DNA of 13,789 nucleotides, taken from positions 1 through 13,789 of the forward strand of contig JBJXFK010000211.1 in NCBI GenBank assembly GCA_046155505.1, read 5' to 3'. The stretch is from JBJXFK01 sp046155505. Its GTDB lineage: Bacteria > Planctomycetota > Phycisphaerae > UBA1845 > Fen-1342. The translations under genes and the position numbers were made by a program. Positions 1-7,132 of this stretch are shown in pieces. The notes beneath the pieces are model-generated. The model did no database searches. It worked only from the letters and a program-made list of their open reading frames with translations, and was not told where the DNA came from. Positions within the stretch are counted from its first letter, which is position 1, and each line of letters opens with the position of its first letter.

Positions 1-114
1 CAGCGACAACACCGTGTTGCCGTGATGGACGGTGAACTGACGTTCGGCCAGCGCGCCCGGTACGATGACCAGAGCGGCTGTTGCGCAAAGCGCAAGCATC
101 GATCGACGCTGCAT
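1..114 (-). CDS. 5' end of a secreted protein gene (signal peptide, partial)
   Basis: This is the N-terminal 38 codons of a gene that continues past the left edge. The translation starts MQRRSMLALC, has a hydrophobic stretch (residues 6-20) and reaches a signal-peptidase-type site after ALA (residues 21-23). Only about 15 residues of the mature protein are visible (ERQFTVHHGN onward). A strong ribosome site, GGAGG, lies 7 bases before the ATG (plus-strand CCTCC at 121-125), which supports the start. It is the last of four minus-strand genes for exported proteins and follows the collagen-like lipoprotein after a 293-base gap. The mature part is too short to assign a family. Confidence 0.6.
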   Translation of the reverse strand, partial: MQRRSMLALCATAALVIVPGALAERQFTVHHGNTVLSL

Positions 115-283
115 CGCGGACCTCCAGTGATGACAACGACCAATGAAAAGATGTGTCGTACGCCGTCGTTCCAACGTGCCGACGGTCGCTCCGCTTGCCG
201 GATCATGCAGCAATCTCTCGCGACTGCTCGATGCGGCAAACGGCCAAGGCGTTGGCGAGGCAAGCCCTTCCATCAAAACAGAG

Positions 284-337
284 TGCCCCAACGCCGATTC
301 GACAACTGGAATTTATCCGGGTGTCGGCGTTGGGGCA
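284..337 (-). terminator. Perfect 14-bp inverted repeat, likely terminator of the collagen-like gene
   Basis: TGCCCCAACGCCGA (284-297) and its exact reverse complement (324-337) flank a 26-base loop. Read on the minus strand, the hairpin lies about 70 bases after the stop of the collagen-like gene and is followed by CTCTGTTTTG, a weak T tract. It is the only clear structure in the 293-base gap between two minus-strand genes; the rest of the gap shows no gene I can support. The left arm shares the 14-mer GAGTGCCCCAACGC with 5890-5903, so the arm may derive from a dispersed intergenic repeat rather than being a purpose-built terminator. Confidence 0.5.
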
Positions 338-407
338 ACAGAAATTCGTCTCTGTGATGCGTCAAATCTGGCGGAAATTCGTCCGCCGCTCATCGGTCGA
401 TCGTCCG

Positions 408-1421
408 TCACTCTGCTGGAACACCGCCGCCACACAGACAGTCGGGCGGCACATCGCTCACGGTCGCTCCGATCAAAGCCGTCTCCGCCGCCTCCGCGTC
501 GTAGAACTCAACCGCGAGGATGCTGTAATCGCGACCCAGCAGCGGACACTCGGCGTCGCGCCACGCCATGCCAAAGCCGAGCACCTGTCCGCCAGCGAGA
601 TCGGTGGGCAGGTTGAGTCCGTCGGCGGAGTTCAGCGGCAGATCGACGACGAGAAACACGCGACCGTCGTTCGCCGGAATGTCGAGGCTGACGACTTTTT
701 GCGAGCCGAATGGCTCGGCCGGCGCGCCACTGCGCAGGCGCACCACGGCGAGATCGAACGCTTCACAGGCGGTCGGTCGCCCAGGCTCGGTCACGAAGTT
801 CGCGTTCAGGAACAGCCGCATGGTGAGCGGGTTCCCACCGCTGTAATTGCGCGGAAGCACGATGCGCCAGCCGAGCGCGTTGCTGAAGTCCGGCGCGTCG
901 CCGGCATCAACCGGACCGCCGCCGCCACCGAGCGCGACCGGTAAGTAATAGAAGTGATCGACGAGTTGACTGAAGAGCGCGAGGCCGGGGTCGCCCGGTG
1001 CGCCGGCGGCTCCGGTCGCACCGGTTGCTCCCGTTGCTCCGGTTGCCCCGGTTGCGCCCGTCGCACCCGCCGCGCCGGTCGCACCATCCGCGCCTGCCGG
1101 GCCGGTCGCGCCAGTTTCGCCTTGCGGGCCGGTGGCTCCGGGCGTGCCTTGGCCGGTCTGGCCATCGTCGGGCGCTGGCAAACCGGAGTTGACGAGGTTG
1201 TCGATGTTTTGCTGCACCGTGTTCACATCATCGCGCAGACCGCTGATGTCCTCGTTCACCTCCCCGACAGCGGCGAGGGCGATCGCCAATGCACCACCCG
1301 AGAACAGGATGTCGCGACCGTAGTCCTGAAGGAAGAACGCCGCGGCGGAATTGCAGGCTGTGACACCGATCGCCGAGCCGGCGATGCCGGCCAGGGCGAG
1401 TTTGGATTTCCAGTTACGCAT
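408..1421 (-). CDS. Collagen-like (Gly-X-Y repeat) putative lipoprotein
   Basis: A 337-residue exported protein. The N terminus is basic then hydrophobic and ends in VTAC with Cys23, a plausible lipobox, so the mature protein is probably lipid-anchored. A predicted helical linker (about 40-80) precedes 18 uninterrupted Gly-X-Y triplets (residues 92-145), six of them consecutive GAT. The C-terminal part (about 150-320) reads as a beta-rich globular domain with alternating hydrophobic strands and several Cys (219, 292, 328, 330); I do not recognise the family. Known bacterial collagen-like proteins form trimeric triple helices and act as surface stalks, so a surface stalk with a terminal head is the natural inference. 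The start is supported by AGGGGG seven bases upstream of the ATG. The gene lies 89 bases downstream of the dockerin-tailed gene and may share its transcript, although a hairpin sits between them. Confidence 0.85.
   Translation of the reverse strand: MRNWKSKLALAGIAGSAIGVTACNSAAAFFLQDYGRDILFSGGALAIALAAVGEVNEDISGLRDDVNTVQQNIDNLVNSGLPAPDDGQTGQGTPGATGPQGETGATGPAGADGATGAAGATGATGATGATGATGATGAAGAPGDPGLALFSQLVDHFYYLPVALGGGGGPVDAGDAPDFSNALGWRIVLPRNYSGGNPLTMRLFLNANFVTEPGRPTACEAFDLAVVRLRSGAPAEPFGSQKVVSLDIPANDGRVFLVVDLPLNSADGLNLPTDLAGGQVLGFGMAWRDAECPLLGRDYSILAVEFYDAEAAETALIGATVSDVPPDCLCGGGVPAE
987..1148 (-). repeat. Tandem 9-base coding repeat for the Gly-X-Y tract
   Basis: The DNA encoding residues 92-145 of the collagen-like protein repeats with a 9-base period. 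The core is six consecutive Gly-Ala-Thr triplets (residues 119-136, about 1014-1067). Third-codon positions vary between the units, so the repeat is not a freshly expanded identical tract. Copy number can nevertheless change by slippage without shifting the frame. Confidence 0.85.
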
Positions 1422-1458
1422 GATTTACCCCCTGTAACGACTTACACTCAAAGCAAGC

Positions 1459-1491
1459 GCGGCGCGTGCGGTCGCGACTCACATGCGCCGC
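1459..1491 (-). terminator. Hairpin between two secreted-protein genes
   Basis: GCGGCGCGTG (1459-1468) pairs with CATGCGCCGC (1482-1491) over ten positions, including one G-T pair, with a 13-base loop. On the minus strand it starts 20 bases after the stop of the dockerin-tailed gene and is followed by GCTTGCTTTG, a poor T tract. It could end or attenuate transcription before the collagen-like gene. Confidence 0.35.
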
Positions 1492-1510
1492 TGGCGACCG
1501 ATCGATCGAC

Positions 1511-2575
1511 TCAATCATCGCCGGGACATACCACCCCGAAGTTTCCGAGCAGCAAGGCGAGGTCAGGCAGATCCACCGACCCGTCGCAGATCACGTCGCC
1601 ATCGGTGTGCGTCATGCCGCCGACCGTGCCGAAATTTCGCAGCAGCAATGCGAGATCGGTTAGATCAACGTCGCCGTCATCGTCCACATCGCCGTTACAG
1701 TCGCTGGCCAGTGCGAGCACGCCCAAATTGTCGATCGCGAGCGTATTGCCGCTGGATGGATCAAACTCGAATCCACCGCCGGCAAAGAAGCGAACCGACG
1801 TTGGCAGCGCAGCTTCGTCGAAATCCGCTTGAAGCGGCGAACCTTCGCCGAGGAAGTAGCCCGTCGGCTCCTCCGGCGAGAACGTGATGCGAACCGGTGC
1901 CGCTTGCAAATCGCGAATCGAAATCGAGTTCAGGCGGTTGCTTGCGAGTTCGAGTCGGAACGAGATGCGATACCAATGATCCGCGAGCAGATGCTGAAAC
2001 GCCGAGTCGTCGACGAGCAGGCCGGACTGCGACGGCAACTCGCCGACCTCGTCAAAGCCGAACGCGCGGACGGAATAGGTGCTGGCGCTGCGCGTGTCGT
2101 CCCAAACGAAGATCAGGGCGGCACTGCCGCGCGCGGGCAACGGCTGAATCGAGACCGACGCGGCATGATTGGTCGCCGGCAGCGTGCCGCGATACGCGAG
2201 ATTCATGTCGAACTGGATCGTCCAGCAGTTATTGGTCCAGGGCACGTCGCGCTGCATGCGCGCGTAGCCGCCGGGGCGACGTTGCAAGCCGACAAATTGC
2301 TCGCCGCCGACCGGGTTCTGGCTAAAGCCGAGCGTGTTGCCGTCGTAGGTGTACAGTTCGCCGCCGAAGCCGCCGGCGGTGGGAATGTAGAAACTGGTCT
2401 CGGCGGGAATGGGTGTGCCGTCGATGGAGCCGGGATAGCCATCGCCCTCAAATGGGATGAGGAACTGAGCCGATGCGCGCGGAACCGCGAGCACTCCAAC
2501 GAGCGAAACAAGCGTCGCGCAAGCACTTTGCATGCAAATACGCATTGCAGATGTCGGATTCGAGAAGCTCATCAT
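1511..2575 (-). CDS. Secreted protein with C-terminal dockerin-type calcium-binding repeats
   Basis: A 354-residue exported protein of unknown catalytic role. The start at MMSFSNPTSA is chosen because GGAG lies 5 bases upstream; the frame is open further upstream, but that stretch is Arg-rich and lacks a ribosome site. A signal peptide with a VSLVGVLAV core ends at ASA (about residue 36). Residues 40-285 read as beta-rich, with pieces such as WTIQFDMNL and HWYRISFRLEL that recall LamG/concanavalin-like sandwich domains; this is a resemblance, not an assignment. Residues 292-349 hold two Asp-rich loops, DCNGDVDDDGDVDLTDLALL and a second copy DGDVICDGSVDLPDLALL. These match the duplicated calcium-binding loop-helix of type I dockerins. 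Planctomycetes carry many such tails outside cellulosomes, where they probably serve cell-surface attachment or sorting. It could be co-transcribed with the downstream collagen-like gene. Confidence 0.8.
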   Translation of the reverse strand: MMSFSNPTSAMRICMQSACATLVSLVGVLAVPRASAQFLIPFEGDGYPGSIDGTPIPAETSFYIPTAGGFGGELYTYDGNTLGFSQNPVGGEQFVGLQRRPGGYARMQRDVPWTNNCWTIQFDMNLAYRGTLPATNHAASVSIQPLPARGSAALIFVWDDTRSASTYSVRAFGFDEVGELPSQSGLLVDDSAFQHLLADHWYRISFRLELASNRLNSISIRDLQAAPVRITFSPEEPTGYFLGEGSPLQADFDEAALPTSVRFFAGGGFEFDPSSGNTLAIDNLGVLALASDCNGDVDDDGDVDLTDLALLLRNFGTVGGMTHTDGDVICDGSVDLPDLALLLGNFGVVCPGDD

Positions 2576-2695
2576 GGCGTCTCCAGGCAGCGCGACAGCA
2601 AACCGCTCCCGCAAAGTTGCGATTCGGCACGGTCGAGGCCTCGCAAACGGCCGCTTGTCCCAGATTCGCGGAGTGCGAAGTAATGTTCTCAAAAG

Positions 2696-2725
2696 ACGTT
2701 ACGTGCATCACCGGCGGCAAGTCAA
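2696..2725 (-). promoter_or_regulatory. Weak sigma70-like promoter candidate for the dockerin-tailed gene
   Basis: On the minus strand TTGACT (2725-2720) is separated by 18 bases from TAACGT (2701-2696). The -35 box is good (5 of 6) but the -10 is poor (3 of 6). It would give a leader of about 115 bases. It lies in the 280-base gap 2576-2855, which otherwise holds only the hairpin at 2789-2823 and no gene I can support. Confidence 0.25.
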
Positions 2726-2788
2726 GACGTGCGCGCTTGCTTTGGACATTTCCGAAAGCATTGTTACCTCGCTCATTCCGATAAGCAA

Positions 2789-2823
2789 GCCGCCCGCGAC
2801 AGCCAATGCAGATCGCGGGCGGC
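2789..2823 (-). terminator. Terminator-like hairpin after the DUF1570-like gene
   Basis: GCCGCCCGCGA (2789-2799) and its exact reverse complement (2813-2823) form an 11-bp GC-rich stem with a 13-base loop. On the minus strand it starts about 32 bases past the stop of the DUF1570-like gene and is followed by TTGCTTATCG. The T tract is poor, but the stem strength and position fit transcription termination. Confidence 0.55.
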
Positions 2824-2855
2824 GGGTATTTGTTGAACGTTTGAATCAGCGCCGA

Positions 2856-4211
2856 TTACGGCGGCGGATTGTCCGGCGGAAGATGCTCGGTCTTCAGTTC
2901 GAGCGACGCGATCCAGTCGGTGAACTTCTTTTTCCAGTCGTCGTTCAACTCGCCGAAAATGTCCTCGAACACCTTTTGCTTGTCGGCGACTTCCCACTCG
3001 CCGCCCCACTCGCGTGTGGCGAGGAACTGCATCCACTTGGCGTAGTTCTCTCGCTGCGTGCGGAACAGGTAGTGATTCATGGCCCAGCCGAACGAATAGG
3101 CCAGGAAGCCGAACTGGAAGAACCAGCCGTCGTCAAACATGATCTGACGCAGGTCGCCCAGGCGTTCGCTGCGATCGCCCATGAATCGGCGGAACCACAT
3201 CAGGCGATAGTGATTCGTCGCGCCGAAGCTCGCGCCAAACTCCGATGGCGGCACTTCAAAGATCGTCGCCAGACCTTCGCTCATCCAGCGCGGCGGACGA
3301 CCATAGCCGTGAAAAATGCCCAAGTTGAAGTGAATGTGGTGCGCCGCCTCATGCTGTACCACTTCGACGTTCTCGTGCTCCACGGTGCGGTCGAGCCAGG
3401 CTTTGAGTTTTGCCTTCCGGTCGCCGGGGAATTTGGGATCCTTCAGCGCTCGCTGAACGCCCTCGTACGCGATGTACGTGTACATGTCGAAGAACGCAGA
3501 GCGATTGACGGTCGACGAGTAGAAGCCGATCGCGCCTTCGACGCGCATGCCGTTGATCGCCTGATAGGCCATGTATTCGTCAAACGTGCCGAAGAAGAAG
3601 ATCTCCAGCTTGGCCATCGGGCGGACGATCGGGATTTTCAGCATTTCGGCATAGCGCACGTTCCACTCATAGACCGACTCGAGCCGAGCCGCGAGTTCGC
3701 GGGCCATGCTCACGCTTGACGTGTAGACGAATACAAAGTGGTCGGTCTCGAGCGGCTTGCCCTTGGGGCCGGCGATGTGCAACATTTCCTGCAGCGAAGG
3801 CTGATCGAGCGGCAGCGGGCTGCGGGCATCGACGCTGCGGAAGTCTTCCGGGTCGAGCACGGTGCTCTCGAACGACTCGCTGCCGAGCACCTGCTTGATC
3901 ATTTCATCGGAGATCTTGCTGCTGAACGGCTGATTGCCGGCGGTCGCGCCGGCTTCGGCGTCGGCGGGCTTTTCGGCCAGACGTTCAAGCTTGACCACCT
4001 CGCTCTTCTTGAGCCGCATGGTCGCGCCGTTGTCGAGCTCGATGATGTAGACGTCGGCGTCGAGCGTGACCTTGCCCTCGACCGGTCCCTTGCTGACCCG
4101 GTGGAGTTTGCAGCGGCCCATCGACTCCTGCGCGTCGGCACTGGGTTGCACGAAGACGAACGACAACCCAATGGCCAGCGCGGCGGTGAGCAGTACAGAG
4201 CGTGTCAGCAT
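2856..4211 (-). CDS. DUF1570-like exported putative zinc metalloprotease
   Basis: A 451-residue exported protein. The signal peptide MLTRSVLLTAALAIGLSFVF ends near ADA (residues 25-27). The start was moved inward from a longer open frame because GAGGG lies upstream of this ATG and the signal peptide begins here. Residues about 33-76 form a small beta-rich domain (VEGKVTLDADVYIIELDNG). The main domain starts with LETDHFVFVYTS (157-168). It holds VVQHEAAHHIHF with an HExxH zinc-binding motif (His287, Glu288, His291), followed by RWMSEGLATIFE with a likely third ligand, Glu312. This HExxH plus WxxEGLA layout is that of gluzincin-type peptidases and of the DUF1570 family known mainly from planctomycetes. 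Peptidase activity is inferred, since the family is not characterised to my knowledge. Transcribed divergently from thiL, with a hairpin after the stop. Confidence 0.8.
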   Translation of the reverse strand: MLTRSVLLTAALAIGLSFVFVQPSADAQESMGRCKLHRVSKGPVEGKVTLDADVYIIELDNGATMRLKKSEVVKLERLAEKPADAEAGATAGNQPFSSKISDEMIKQVLGSESFESTVLDPEDFRSVDARSPLPLDQPSLQEMLHIAGPKGKPLETDHFVFVYTSSVSMARELAARLESVYEWNVRYAEMLKIPIVRPMAKLEIFFFGTFDEYMAYQAINGMRVEGAIGFYSSTVNRSAFFDMYTYIAYEGVQRALKDPKFPGDRKAKLKAWLDRTVEHENVEVVQHEAAHHIHFNLGIFHGYGRPPRWMSEGLATIFEVPPSEFGASFGATNHYRLMWFRRFMGDRSERLGDLRQIMFDDGWFFQFGFLAYSFGWAMNHYLFRTQRENYAKWMQFLATREWGGEWEVADKQKVFEDIFGELNDDWKKKFTDWIASLELKTEHLPPDNPPP

Positions 4212-4252
4212 GATTTGCCCTCGATCTTCAGGTTTGATTCCTGAGTCTTGGT

Positions 4253-4258
4253 AGTATA
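4253..4258 (-). promoter_or_regulatory. -10-like box upstream of the DUF1570-like gene
   Basis: TATACT on the minus strand (plus-strand AGTATA) lies 41 bases before the ATG at 4211. No good -35 hexamer is visible at 16-18 bases. It sits in the 186-base divergent gap shared with thiL, for which I found no convincing promoter or ribosome site. Confidence 0.3.
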
Positions 4259-4397
4259 CCCGCGTGAAGCTCGAAAGAAAGCCGTAATTGCGGCGTTCAA
4301 CCCTGGCCACGGCCCGGCAGACGCCCTGATCGTACGATTCAGTCGGGTCGCCGACGATGCGGTAACGACCCCGCGAACGTAAACCACGCAGACGCCC

Positions 4398-5318
4398 ATG
4401 CTTATTCCCGAATCAGCCAAAGGCGAACGCGAACTGATCCGCCGCATCGGCGGCATTCTGTCGCCGTCAAACCCGTCGCTCCGCGTGCCGTTTGGCGACG
4501 ACATGGCGTCTGTGCCGTCGAGCGAGCTGCTTTGGACCGTTGACACACTTATGGACGGGGTCGATTTCGATTCCCGTACACAATCGTGGCGGCTGATCGG
4601 TCGCAAGGCGCTGGCAGTAAACCTGAGCGACTGCGCCGCGATGGGCGCGACGCCGGTCGGGGCGCTCTGTGCAGTCGCGCTGGCAAACTCGGTTTCGATG
4701 GACGCGGCCCTCGAACTGGCGGCGGGGATGGCCGAACTGGGCAGTGCGCATGGGTGCCCGATCGTCGGCGGCGACACCAATAGCTGGGATGCGCCGACCG
4801 TCATCAGTGTCACCGTCGCGGCCGCATGCGAGCGGCCGATTTTGCGCGGCGGCGGACGTGTCGGAGACCGGGTGTTTGTGACCGGACCGCTCGGCGGCTC
4901 CATACTCGGGCGACATTTGTCGTTCGAGCCGCGCGTCGCGCTCGCCAAGCAGCTTGTCGAAGCGGGCATTCCGACGTCGATGATCGATATCAGCGACGGC
5001 CTATCGGTTGATCTCGGCCATATCTGCGATGCGTCGAATTGCGGTGCGATGCTCGATGCGTCACTCATCGATGCGGCGACTCACGACGACGCGCAGTGCC
5101 TGAGCGCGCAGACCGGCAAGCCGCCCCGCGAGCATGCGCTGCATGACGGCGAGGATTTTGAGCTGATTGTGTGCTGCCCGCCGGAGCGCGCCGCAGATTG
5201 CGCACGATTGGGGTTGTTGCCGCTCGGCGAACTGGTCGCGGGCACTGGATTGACGATGCGCGACGCCGACGGCGGCTTGTGCGAGATTCCGCGGCGTGGC
5301 TGGGAGCATTTCCGGTGA
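4398..5318 (+). CDS. thiL: Thiamine-monophosphate kinase
   Basis: Catalyses the ATP-dependent phosphorylation of thiamine monophosphate to thiamine diphosphate, the last step of cofactor synthesis, in the cytoplasm. The 306 residues carry the ThiL/PurM-type motifs in order: GDD (33-35), DTLMDGVDF (49-57), GRKALAVNLSDCAAMGA (68-84), GGDTN (124-128), VTGPLGGS (161-168), DISDGLS (197-203) and HDGEDFEL (249-256). The Asp-rich motifs bind Mg2+ and the phosphates. Length is slightly below the usual ~320 residues but nothing essential is missing. The ATG at 4398 is the natural start (MLIPESAKGERELI aligns with the family N terminus), although no clear ribosome site precedes it. The stop overlaps the tsaE start by four bases. 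Confidence 0.93.
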   Translation: MLIPESAKGERELIRRIGGILSPSNPSLRVPFGDDMASVPSSELLWTVDTLMDGVDFDSRTQSWRLIGRKALAVNLSDCAAMGATPVGALCAVALANSVSMDAALELAAGMAELGSAHGCPIVGGDTNSWDAPTVISVTVAAACERPILRGGGRVGDRVFVTGPLGGSILGRHLSFEPRVALAKQLVEAGIPTSMIDISDGLSVDLGHICDASNCGAMLDASLIDAATHDDAQCLSAQTGKPPREHALHDGEDFELIVCCPPERAADCARLGLLPLGELVAGTGLTMRDADGGLCEIPRRGWEHFR

Positions 5319-5776
5319 GCGCGATCGTGCAGCACACCACGAGCGAAGAGCAAACGCGCGCGCTCGCCGAGCGACTGGGGCGGTTGCTGCGGCGTGGCGA
5401 TTTTGTCGCGCTGTGCGGGCCCATGGGGGCAGGCAAGACCGCGTTTGCGAAAGGCGTCGCGATCGGTCTGGGCGTCGCGGCGGATGAGCCGGTGATTAGC
5501 CCGACGTTTGTGCTGATGCGCGAGTACACGGGTCGCGAGACGCTGTATCACGGCGATGCGTATCGGCTGGGCAGCATCGACGAGCTGCTCGATCTTGGGT
5601 TTGACGAGATGCGTGAGAGCGGGGTGGTGCTGCTGGAATGGGCAGACAAATTCGCCGAGTTGCTCACGGGCACGGCGGTTCGCGTGGAGCTCGAATACGC
5701 GGATGACGGTGGGCGGCGGATCACGATTGAGAAGCTCGACGAGGACCGCGCGGCAACGCTGCAACCGGCAACGTAA
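5315..5776 (+). CDS. tsaE: tRNA t6A37 threonylcarbamoyladenosine synthesis ATPase TsaE
   Basis: ATPase partner of TsaB and TsaD in the complex that places threonylcarbamoyl on A37 of ANN-decoding tRNAs. The 153-residue product has the family's Walker A GPMGAGKT (35-42), the SPTF motif (62-65), HGDAYRL (79-85) and LLEWADKF (106-113), and the usual length. The start is GTG at 5315, inside the GTGA overlap with the thiL stop, with GGGAG eight bases upstream. The same frame is open further upstream inside thiL, but that part is Arg-rich antisense-like noise. The four-base overlap implies translational coupling to thiL. No tsaB or tsaD is in the window. Confidence 0.93.
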   Translation: MSAIVQHTTSEEQTRALAERLGRLLRRGDFVALCGPMGAGKTAFAKGVAIGLGVAADEPVISPTFVLMREYTGRETLYHGDAYRLGSIDELLDLGFDEMRESGVVLLEWADKFAELLTGTAVRVELEYADDGGRRITIEKLDEDRAATLQPAT

Positions 5777-5796
5777 AGCGCAGATGCACAAGGGGA

Positions 5797-5817
5797 GCAT
5801 CGCCCTCCGGGCGGTGC
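5797..5817. terminator. Short hairpin next to an A7/T7 tract, between convergent genes
   Basis: GCATCGCCC and GGGCGGTGC form a 9-pair stem (one G-T pair) with a three-base loop, 21 bases after the tsaE stop. It is followed on the plus strand by GCAAAAAAA (5818-5826), so on the minus strand a T7 tract precedes the stem. Neither orientation gives a textbook intrinsic terminator, but its place between convergent genes fits a termination role. Confidence 0.35.
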
Positions 5818-5840
5818 GCAAAAAAAGTGCGGGTAGAAAT

Positions 5841-5904
5841 GCACCCGCTGATAGCGGGTGCCACACGATGGCCGGTGCCACACGATCGCGAGTGCCCCAA
5901 CGCA
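5841..5904. repeat. Intergenic repeat with 17-base period and a leading hairpin
   Basis: GCACCCGCT (5841-5849) and AGCGGGTGC (5853-5861) form a perfect 9-bp stem with a three-base loop. From 5854 three 17-base units follow: GCGGGTGCCACACGATG, GCCGGTGCCACACGATC and the more divergent GCGAGTGCCCCAACGCA. The third unit shares the 14-mer GAGTGCCCCAACGC with 281-294. The pattern looks like a dispersed non-coding repeat family of this genome, here lying between the convergent tsaE and oxidoreductase genes. Confidence 0.65.
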
Positions 5905-5923
5905 TCATCCCACGGCGACTCAC

Positions 5924-6943
5924 TCACACGTCCTGAATATGCCCCGTCTCCAAGCTCTTCCGCTCTGCCTCCAGCAGCACCGCAACGTCATACGCCGCTT
6001 CGATCGGCGCAGTCAGCCCGCGCTGCGGATGCAATACCGCGTCGATCAAATGCCGGATCTCCAGATCCCAACCCGTCACCGACGCCAGCGGCACCGGCTG
6101 CGTCTGGCCATCCTGCGTCAGCGTCAGCGGCTCGCTGCGGCTCGAATCAAATTCCGCCGTCGCCTGCTCGAACGACACGATGAACCGCATGCGAAACGGA
6201 AAGCCCGGCGAATGGCCCCAGCCGCCCTCGGCGACAACATGCCGCGGGCCGTGCCGATACCGATAGAGCGTCGTCAGATGTTCGGTCGTGCCCGTGCTCA
6301 CCACTTCGTCCGGCTTGCCGAAGCACCACTGCACAAAGTCGGCATCGTGAATGTGCAGATCGACAAGTCCGCCGCCGCTGCGTGAGAAGTCTTTGTAAAA
6401 CTCGCTTGACCAGGTCGGCGGACTGCCGAGGCGTGCAAAGACGGCGCTGCGCACCGGGCCGTAGGTGCCGCGTTCGATTTTTTCACGCAGCCACGACCAA
6501 CCAGGCCAGAAGCGCATGCAGAACGCCGGCATGCAGCGCGTTTTCGCACTGCGCGCCGCCAGCACGACGCGCTGGCACTCAGCCACGCTCAGCGAGAGCG
6601 GCTTTTCGACGAGCACATGCTTGCCTGCGGCGAGAGCCTTCAGCGTGAGCTCGACGTGCGTGTCGGTCGGCGTGCAGATGCTCACCAGTTGAATGCTCGG
6701 ATCAGCGATCAGCGCCTCGGGCTCGTTGTAGCAAGTGAGCGTTGTTGGATCGACCGCCAGCGGCCCGCCCATCCCGATGTTGCCGGTCGCGTCGCCGCCG
6801 CCGCTGAGGCGGTCGGGGCTGCGATCGGCGATCGCGGCGACGCGAATGGGATACCCGGCCTGACTGGCGGCCTGATAGCCGCTGAGATGTGTGCGGCCCA
6901 TGAAGCCCAGGCCGACGACGCCGACATTGATGGTGCTACTCAT
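5924..6943 (-). CDS. Gfo/Idh/MocA-family NAD(P)-dependent oxidoreductase
   Basis: Predicted cytoplasmic dehydrogenase acting on a sugar, inositol or related polyol. The 339-residue product begins MSSTINVGVVGLGFMGRTHL. The dinucleotide-binding GLGFMG is at residues 11-16, followed by VAAIADRS at the end of the second strand, SICTPTDTH (88-96), and GKHVLVEKPLSLS with the family's catalytic Lys in EKP (113-115). The C-terminal substrate domain holds GGGLVDLHIHDADF (190-203), matching the usual GGG-x-x-D-x-x-x-H motif. The start at MSST was chosen because the cofactor domain begins at once; the frame is open further upstream without support, and the ribosome site (GTGAG) is weak. Substrate cannot be deduced. 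It is convergent with tsaE and divergent from the response regulator. Confidence 0.88.
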   Translation of the reverse strand: MSSTINVGVVGLGFMGRTHLSGYQAASQAGYPIRVAAIADRSPDRLSGGGDATGNIGMGGPLAVDPTTLTCYNEPEALIADPSIQLVSICTPTDTHVELTLKALAAGKHVLVEKPLSLSVAECQRVVLAARSAKTRCMPAFCMRFWPGWSWLREKIERGTYGPVRSAVFARLGSPPTWSSEFYKDFSRSGGGLVDLHIHDADFVQWCFGKPDEVVSTGTTEHLTTLYRYRHGPRHVVAEGGWGHSPGFPFRMRFIVSFEQATAEFDSSRSEPLTLTQDGQTQPVPLASVTGWDLEIRHLIDAVLHPQRGLTAPIEAAYDVAVLLEAERKSLETGHIQDV

Positions 6944-7132
6944 ATCGATACTCACAAGGCTCAGGGGCCGATCAAGTGCGATTGGGCAACCAGCGTCCCG
7001 GATCATACCACTGCCCGTGATCGCGACGCGCGGCAACAGTTGCGCGGCGTCGCGAATTCATGGTTCTTGCGTGTCGGGGTAACTGATTCGGACGCATCGC
7101 GCGACCGATGAACGCATTGGAGTACCGCAGCA
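6944..7132. other. Divergent intergenic region with a small palindrome
   Basis: This 189-base gap must hold the promoters for the oxidoreductase (minus) and the response regulator (plus). The only symmetric element I see is GCAACAGTTGC (7033-7043), a 5+1+5 palindrome that could be an operator. No strong -35/-10 pair is evident. Confidence 0.2.

Noticed and set aside
153..1832. Large plus-strand open frames opposite the collagen-like gene
   Set aside because: Antisense of the repetitive Gly-X-Y tract and of the beta-rich domain; Arg/Cys-rich with no family signal.
2576..2692. Upstream extension of the dockerin-tailed protein to a distal ATG
   Set aside because: It adds 39 Arg-rich residues ahead of a complete signal peptide, and the inner start has the ribosome site.
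2532..3719. A 395-codon plus-strand open frame opposite the DUF1570-like gene
   Set aside because: Antisense shadow. The minus strand carries a signal peptide and the HExxH motif, and the plus frame has no ribosome site or recognisable domain.
4205..5068. A 287-codon minus-strand open frame opposite thiL
   Set aside because: Ser/Arg/Thr-rich low-information translation; thiL motifs lie on the other strand.
5081..5923. A 280-codon minus-strand open frame across tsaE and the intergenic repeat
   Set aside because: It runs through the repeat and opposite TsaE motifs and has an Arg/Ala-rich composition, so it is a shadow frame.
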